This document shows positions 57,147-60,232 of a DNA stretch of 60,232 nucleotides, piece by piece. Every line of letters starts with the position of its first letter. Within the stretch, counting starts at the first letter, position 1. The notes beneath the pieces are model-generated. The model had not been told where the DNA came from. It made no database searches and saw only the letters and a list, made by a program, of their open reading frames with translations. Source of the DNA: Parvularculaceae bacterium (GTDB lineage Bacteria > Pseudomonadota > Alphaproteobacteria > Caulobacterales > Parvularculaceae). The position numbers and the translations under genes are program-made. The stretch spans positions 1-60,232 of the forward strand of contig JANQMJ010000029.1 in the NCBI GenBank assembly GCA_028280115.1. Direction: 5' to 3'.

Positions 57147-57980
57147 TCAGATCGAATAGATCTCGTAATTGAACTGCTGATCCATGGTCTCCGCCGGCGA
57201 TTCGTCCTGGCAGATGCCCACGGGCTTGGCCGGCACGCCCGCCACAGTGGCGTGGGGCTCGACATTTTTGAGCACCACGCTGCCGGCGGCGATCTTGGCG
57301 CCCGCGCCCACCTCGATATTGCCGAGCACCTTGGCGCCGACACTGACCAGCGCGCCATGGCGGATTTTCGGATGGCGATCGCCCTCGTCCTTGCCCGTGC
57401 CGCCGAGCGTGACGTTCTGGAGGATGGACACATGATCCTCGACCACCGCGGTCTCGCCGATGACGATGCCGGTTGCGTGATCGATGAACACGCTCTTGCC
57501 GATGGTCGTCGCCGGGTGAATGTCGACGCCGAACAGTTCCGACATGCGGCTTTGCAGATAAAGCGCCAGCGCCTTGCGATCGTGACGCCAGAGCCAGTTG
57601 GCCACGCGATAGGCCTGGAGCGAAAGATAGCCTTTGAAATACAAAAACGGCTGCATGTATTCATGACAGGCCGGATCGCGCTTATAGACGGCGCGCAAAT
57701 CGTGCAGCGCCGCGTCGACCGTATCGGGTTCGTCCCCATGGGCCTCATCGCAGACTTCGCGCCAGAGCATGGCGTTCATTTCGTCATCGGCGAGCTTTTG
57801 CGCCAGCCGATAGGAAAGCGCGGCCTGAAAGCTTTTATGGTTGAGGATGGTCGCATGGAGCATGCTCGCAAGATGTGGCTCCTGTGCGGCGGCGGTGGCC
57901 GCCTCGACGCGCATCCGCGACCAGGTTTGTTCGCCCGACAAGTCAACGACATTCGACGGTTTCGGCGCAGTTCTAGACAT
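57147..57980 (-). CDS. cysE: Serine O-acetyltransferase
   Basis: This 277-aa enzyme makes O-acetylserine for cysteine synthesis. The helical N-terminal domain (about residues 25-150) is followed by a left-handed beta-helix of hexapeptide repeats. That helix includes HPATTIGKSVFIDHATGIVI and VSILQNVTLGGTGK, and the catalytic His and Asp lie in these stretches. A short extended tail ends in NYEIYSI, with terminal Ile as needed for docking into cysteine synthase. It lies between the NUDIX and queA genes on the same strand. Confidence 0.95.
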   Translation of the reverse strand: MSRTAPKPSNVVDLSGEQTWSRMRVEAATAAAQEPHLASMLHATILNHKSFQAALSYRLAQKLADDEMNAMLWREVCDEAHGDEPDTVDAALHDLRAVYKRDPACHEYMQPFLYFKGYLSLQAYRVANWLWRHDRKALALYLQSRMSELFGVDIHPATTIGKSVFIDHATGIVIGETAVVEDHVSILQNVTLGGTGKDEGDRHPKIRHGALVSVGAKVLGNIEVGAGAKIAAGSVVLKNVEPHATVAGVPAKPVGICQDESPAETMDQQFNYEIYSI

Positions 57981-57992
57981 AGCGCGATTTTC

Positions 57993-58598
57993 CTATGTTC
58001 GCGCCGCCGGCGCAAGCAAAGAACCGGAAATAGGGGCCGGCGCCTCGCCCCGCAAGGCTTGTGCATGGGCCGACAGCGTCATCACAATGGTGAGACTGTC
58101 GGTGATTTCCCCTTTCATCACCATTTCTAAAAGCACGTTAAAGGGAACCTTCTTTATGGTTAACGCTTCGGAAGCCTCCGGCGCGGCGGCGCCTTGGGTC
58201 AAATCCCAGGCGTAAAAACACACCGCGCGTTCGTCGGTGACCGAATTGGAAATATCGAATGCGACAAGCGGGGCCCAGGACGCTGCGGCAAGGCCGGTTT
58301 CTTCTTCCAGTTCGCGCCGGGCCGAAATCAGCGGATCAATGCCGACCGGCCCGCCGCCTTCCGGCAGCTCCCAGCTATAGCGGTCATGGGGAAAGCGGTG
58401 CTGGCCCACCAGCGTCACCTTTCCAGCGGCGTCAATCGGCAAAACGCCGATGGCGATGTTTTTGAACTGCACGACGCCGTATTCGCCCTCAGCGCCGTTA
58501 GGGTGCACGACGCCATGATCGACGACCCGGATCCACGGATTGTCGAACACGGTTCGCGCCGACGTCACCGTCCACGGACCGATCTTGCGCCCCGTCAC
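57993..58598 (-). CDS. NUDIX hydrolase
   Basis: This 201-aa protein has a Nudix motif ending in ARRELEEETGLAA near residues 90-102, preceded by LPEGGGPVGIDP. The layout resembles ADP-ribose or nucleoside-diphosphate-sugar pyrophosphatases rather than MutT. The canonical Glu in the middle of the box is not obvious. GTG 58598 overlaps the upstream cyclophilin stop (GTGA), which fixes the start; the longer TTG frame is less likely. Substrate unknown. Confidence 0.87.
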   Translation of the reverse strand: MTGRKIGPWTVTSARTVFDNPWIRVVDHGVVHPNGAEGEYGVVQFKNIAIGVLPIDAAGKVTLVGQHRFPHDRYSWELPEGGGPVGIDPLISARRELEEETGLAAASWAPLVAFDISNSVTDERAVCFYAWDLTQGAAAPEASEALTIKKVPFNVLLEMVMKGEITDSLTIVMTLSAHAQALRGEAPAPISGSLLAPAART

Positions 58599-59485
58599 TC
58601 CTGGTCTTCCCTTATCGCCCGCACCGGTATGGGGAGCTGGCAAATATCGACATAATCCGGACGATGATAAAAGAAGCCTTCGGACCGGTTGCGGCGCGCC
58701 TCCACATAGTCGTCGAACGTTTCCGTCCCTGAGCGGAGGATTGCGAGTTTTAACTGCTTTTCTTCAGGCAGATCGGCGCCCACGCTTACGGAAAGAATGG
58801 TCTCGCCAAGATCGTCCTCTTCCGACTGCGCCGGCGCGACGCGGCGCAAAGCCTGCAGATGTTCCATACCGTCTACCACCCGCCCGAAGACGGTAAGGTT
58901 GCGGTCGAGATAGCGTTGCGGCTGCAGCGCGATGTAAAATTCAGTCCCGGCGGAATCGGTTTCATTGCCGCGGGCCATGGCCATGGCTCCAACGCAGTGA
59001 AGATGCCAGATGCGATCGCCCTCGGCGTCGACGCCGGCGGGCAGACTGTCCACGAAGCCGACCTGCGCCGCATACCCGTCGGCATCGGCGATCGGACTGA
59101 ACGCGATCTTTTTCGCAGGCTCGTCGAATTCGGCTTTCAGGCGCCTGGCGGCGGTTTTGGCGTTTCGCTTCTCAAGAACATCGCCGCCCTGGGCGACAAA
59201 CCCGTCGATGACGCGGTAAAATGACAGCCCGTCGTAAAACCCCTCGCGCGCCAGCTTTTTGATTTGCGCGACATGGCGTTTGGCGAGTTGCGTCGACAGG
59301 GCGACAACGACCCGGCCGCGCTCAAGCTCCATATAAAGCGTTTCTTCCGGCTCCAGCGCGCGCCAGTCGGAAGGCGCGGCGCTTTTCAAAATTTCAGCGG
59401 ATGTCGGCTTTCCTTCCAGCGCTTCGGCGAAAGCCGGCGATGCGACCGCCAGCACCGTCGCAGGCGCCGCGAACAGATGTTTCAT
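58595..59485 (-). CDS. Periplasmic cyclophilin-type isomerase, divergent paralogue
   Basis: This 296-aa protein has a signal peptide (FAAPATVLAVASPAFAE). The cyclophilin domain shows FYRVIDGFVAQGG and AMARGNETDSAGTEFYIAL, where the usual NSQFF is altered. It shares with the protein at 12471-13370 the entry motif (SDWRALEPEETLYMEL), the central insertion and the C-terminal tail ending YVDICQLPIPVR. Isomerase activity may be weak because several active-site positions differ. It sits between queF and the NUDIX gene, 8 bp after queF. Confidence 0.85.
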   Translation of the reverse strand: MKHLFAAPATVLAVASPAFAEALEGKPTSAEILKSAAPSDWRALEPEETLYMELERGRVVVALSTQLAKRHVAQIKKLAREGFYDGLSFYRVIDGFVAQGGDVLEKRNAKTAARRLKAEFDEPAKKIAFSPIADADGYAAQVGFVDSLPAGVDAEGDRIWHLHCVGAMAMARGNETDSAGTEFYIALQPQRYLDRNLTVFGRVVDGMEHLQALRRVAPAQSEEDDLGETILSVSVGADLPEEKQLKLAILRSGTETFDDYVEARRNRSEGFFYHRPDYVDICQLPIPVRAIREDQE

Positions 59486-59493
59486 AACCGCTC

Positions 59494-59994
59494 CTACCCC
59501 CTCCCCCGATAGGCGGTCACGCCTTGATCGGGAATCCACAAACCTTCAGGCGGTTCGCCCGTCTGATAGAAAACATCGATGGGAATGCCGCCGCGAGGAT
59601 ACCAGTAGCCGCCGATCCTCAGCCAGCGCGGGTCGGCCGCGTCGATCATGCGGTTTGCGATTGCGACCGTGCAGTCTTCGTGAAATGCGCCATGATTGCG
59701 AAACGAAGCAAGAAAGAGCTTGAGCGATTTCGATTCGACGATCAGCTTGTTCGGGGCGTAATCGATCACCAAGGTTGCGAAATCGGGCTGCCCCGTGACG
59801 GGACACAGCGCCGTAAATTCCGGCGCGGTAAAGCGCGCAACATAAAGCGCGCCCGGATGGGGATTGGCGACCGTTTCAAGGCGCGCCTTGTCCGGCGACG
59901 CCGGGATTTCGCTGCGTCCGCCGAGCTTGGTCAGCGAGGCGACCGCCCGGCGCGACGACGCTGGTTTTGCTTTCGTTTTCGATTGCGGGGCCAT
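59494..59994 (-). CDS. queF: NADPH-dependent preQ0 reductase, short type
   Basis: This 166-aa enzyme reduces the nitrile of preQ0 to the amine of preQ1, supplying the substrate of Tgt. The catalytic Cys lies in [12 protein letters not shown] near residue 64, with the Asp of QPD behind it. The QueF motif [16 protein letters not shown] is intact, and HEDC follows. AAGGA precedes the ATG at 59994. It is separated from queA-tgt by three genes on the same strand. Confidence 0.96.
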   Translation of the reverse strand: MAPQSKTKAKPASSRRAVASLTKLGGRSEIPASPDKARLETVANPHPGALYVARFTAPEFTALCPVTGQPDFATLVIDYAPNKLIVESKSLKLFLASFRNHGAFHEDCTVAIANRMIDAADPRWLRIGGYWYPRGGIPIDVFYQTGEPPEGLWIPDQGVTAYRGRG

Positions 59995-60176
59995 GGTGCA
60001 TTCCTTTTTGCGCCGTTCTAGCCAAGCCTCGCGCCGCACGCAAAGCGCCCGCCGGACGCTTGACGGCCACTGGCAAATCCGCTCGTCAGGCGCGCCGCGG
60101 CCCCATGGACAAGCCGCGCCGTCTTAGCCTATAAGCCGCGCTCCGCCGGGGGCCCCGCGCCCTTTTCCCGGTCCAG

Positions 60177-60232
<56 letters not shown>

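Noticed and set aside
56547..58130. 527-codon open frame antisense to queA, cysE and part of the NUDIX gene
   Set aside because: It crosses three well-supported genes on the other strand and its sequence is low-complexity and Arg/His-rich.

Overview
The window reads as a chromosomal segment of a Gram-negative alphaproteobacterium. The DNA is G+C-rich and densely coding. It carries gyrA followed directly by coaD, queuosine genes (tgt, queA, queF), Tat- and lipobox-type export signals, a Fur-family Zur-like regulator, an autotransporter, a TonB-dependent receptor and a type II secretion system. The style of the sequences suggests the Parvularculales/Caulobacterales/Hyphomonadales area, but this is an inference with no rRNA to test it. 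No insertion sequence, prophage or CRISPR array was seen.

Layout. 1-7.6 kb: a peptide/nickel-type ABC importer compressed into three polypeptides (substrate-binding protein fused to a permease, a second permease, and a double ATPase), a P1-family peptidase, and an exosortase-A-associated O-glycosylation ligase-like membrane protein. 7.6-12 kb: divergent CDF (efflux) and ZIP (uptake) metal transporters, an enoyl-CoA hydratase/isomerase and a succinate-semialdehyde dehydrogenase. 12-16.7 kb: a minus-strand block gyrA-coaD-cyclophilin-cyclophilin. 16.9-23.9 kb: an unrecognised 352-aa protein, a SodC lipoprotein, a Tat-exported kelch protein and a protease autotransporter.

24-35 kb is a metal-homeostasis island, most likely for zinc. 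It holds a broken DUF2946-like gene, a MerC-like protein, a DUF3526-like remnant, a DUF418 protein, a TonB-dependent receptor, an intact His-rich DUF2946-like protein, a Zur-like regulator, and convergently a four-gene set resembling the Vibrio zrg zinc-uptake system (ABC ATPase, FtsX-type permease, DUF3299 protein, His-rich ZrgA/DUF2796 protein). A PhoX-type phosphatase is divergent from this set. A short TGAT-N3-AT motif recurs upstream of these units and between the CDF and ZIP genes.

35-54.6 kb: a secreted animal-type haem peroxidase with a collagen-like linker, then a type II secretion system in two blocks, gspE-F-G-H on the minus strand and gspJ-K-L-M-C-like-D-I on the plus strand. Between the blocks lies an accessory cassette (GT8-like and GT2 glycosyltransferases, a methyltransferase, a sulfotransferase) and a large secreted protein of unknown function. 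54.6-60.2 kb: a palindromic element, tRNA-Lys, then a minus-strand run of queF, periplasmic cyclophilin, NUDIX hydrolase, cysE, queA and tgt, and a tRNA-Phe cut by the window end. The Tgt has lost two of its usual four zinc ligands.

Most promising for follow-up: the zinc island with its shared motif and adjacent zinc-independent-type phosphatase, the Tgt with a degraded zinc site, the collagen-tethered peroxidase, and the glycan/sulfate cassette inside the secretion locus.
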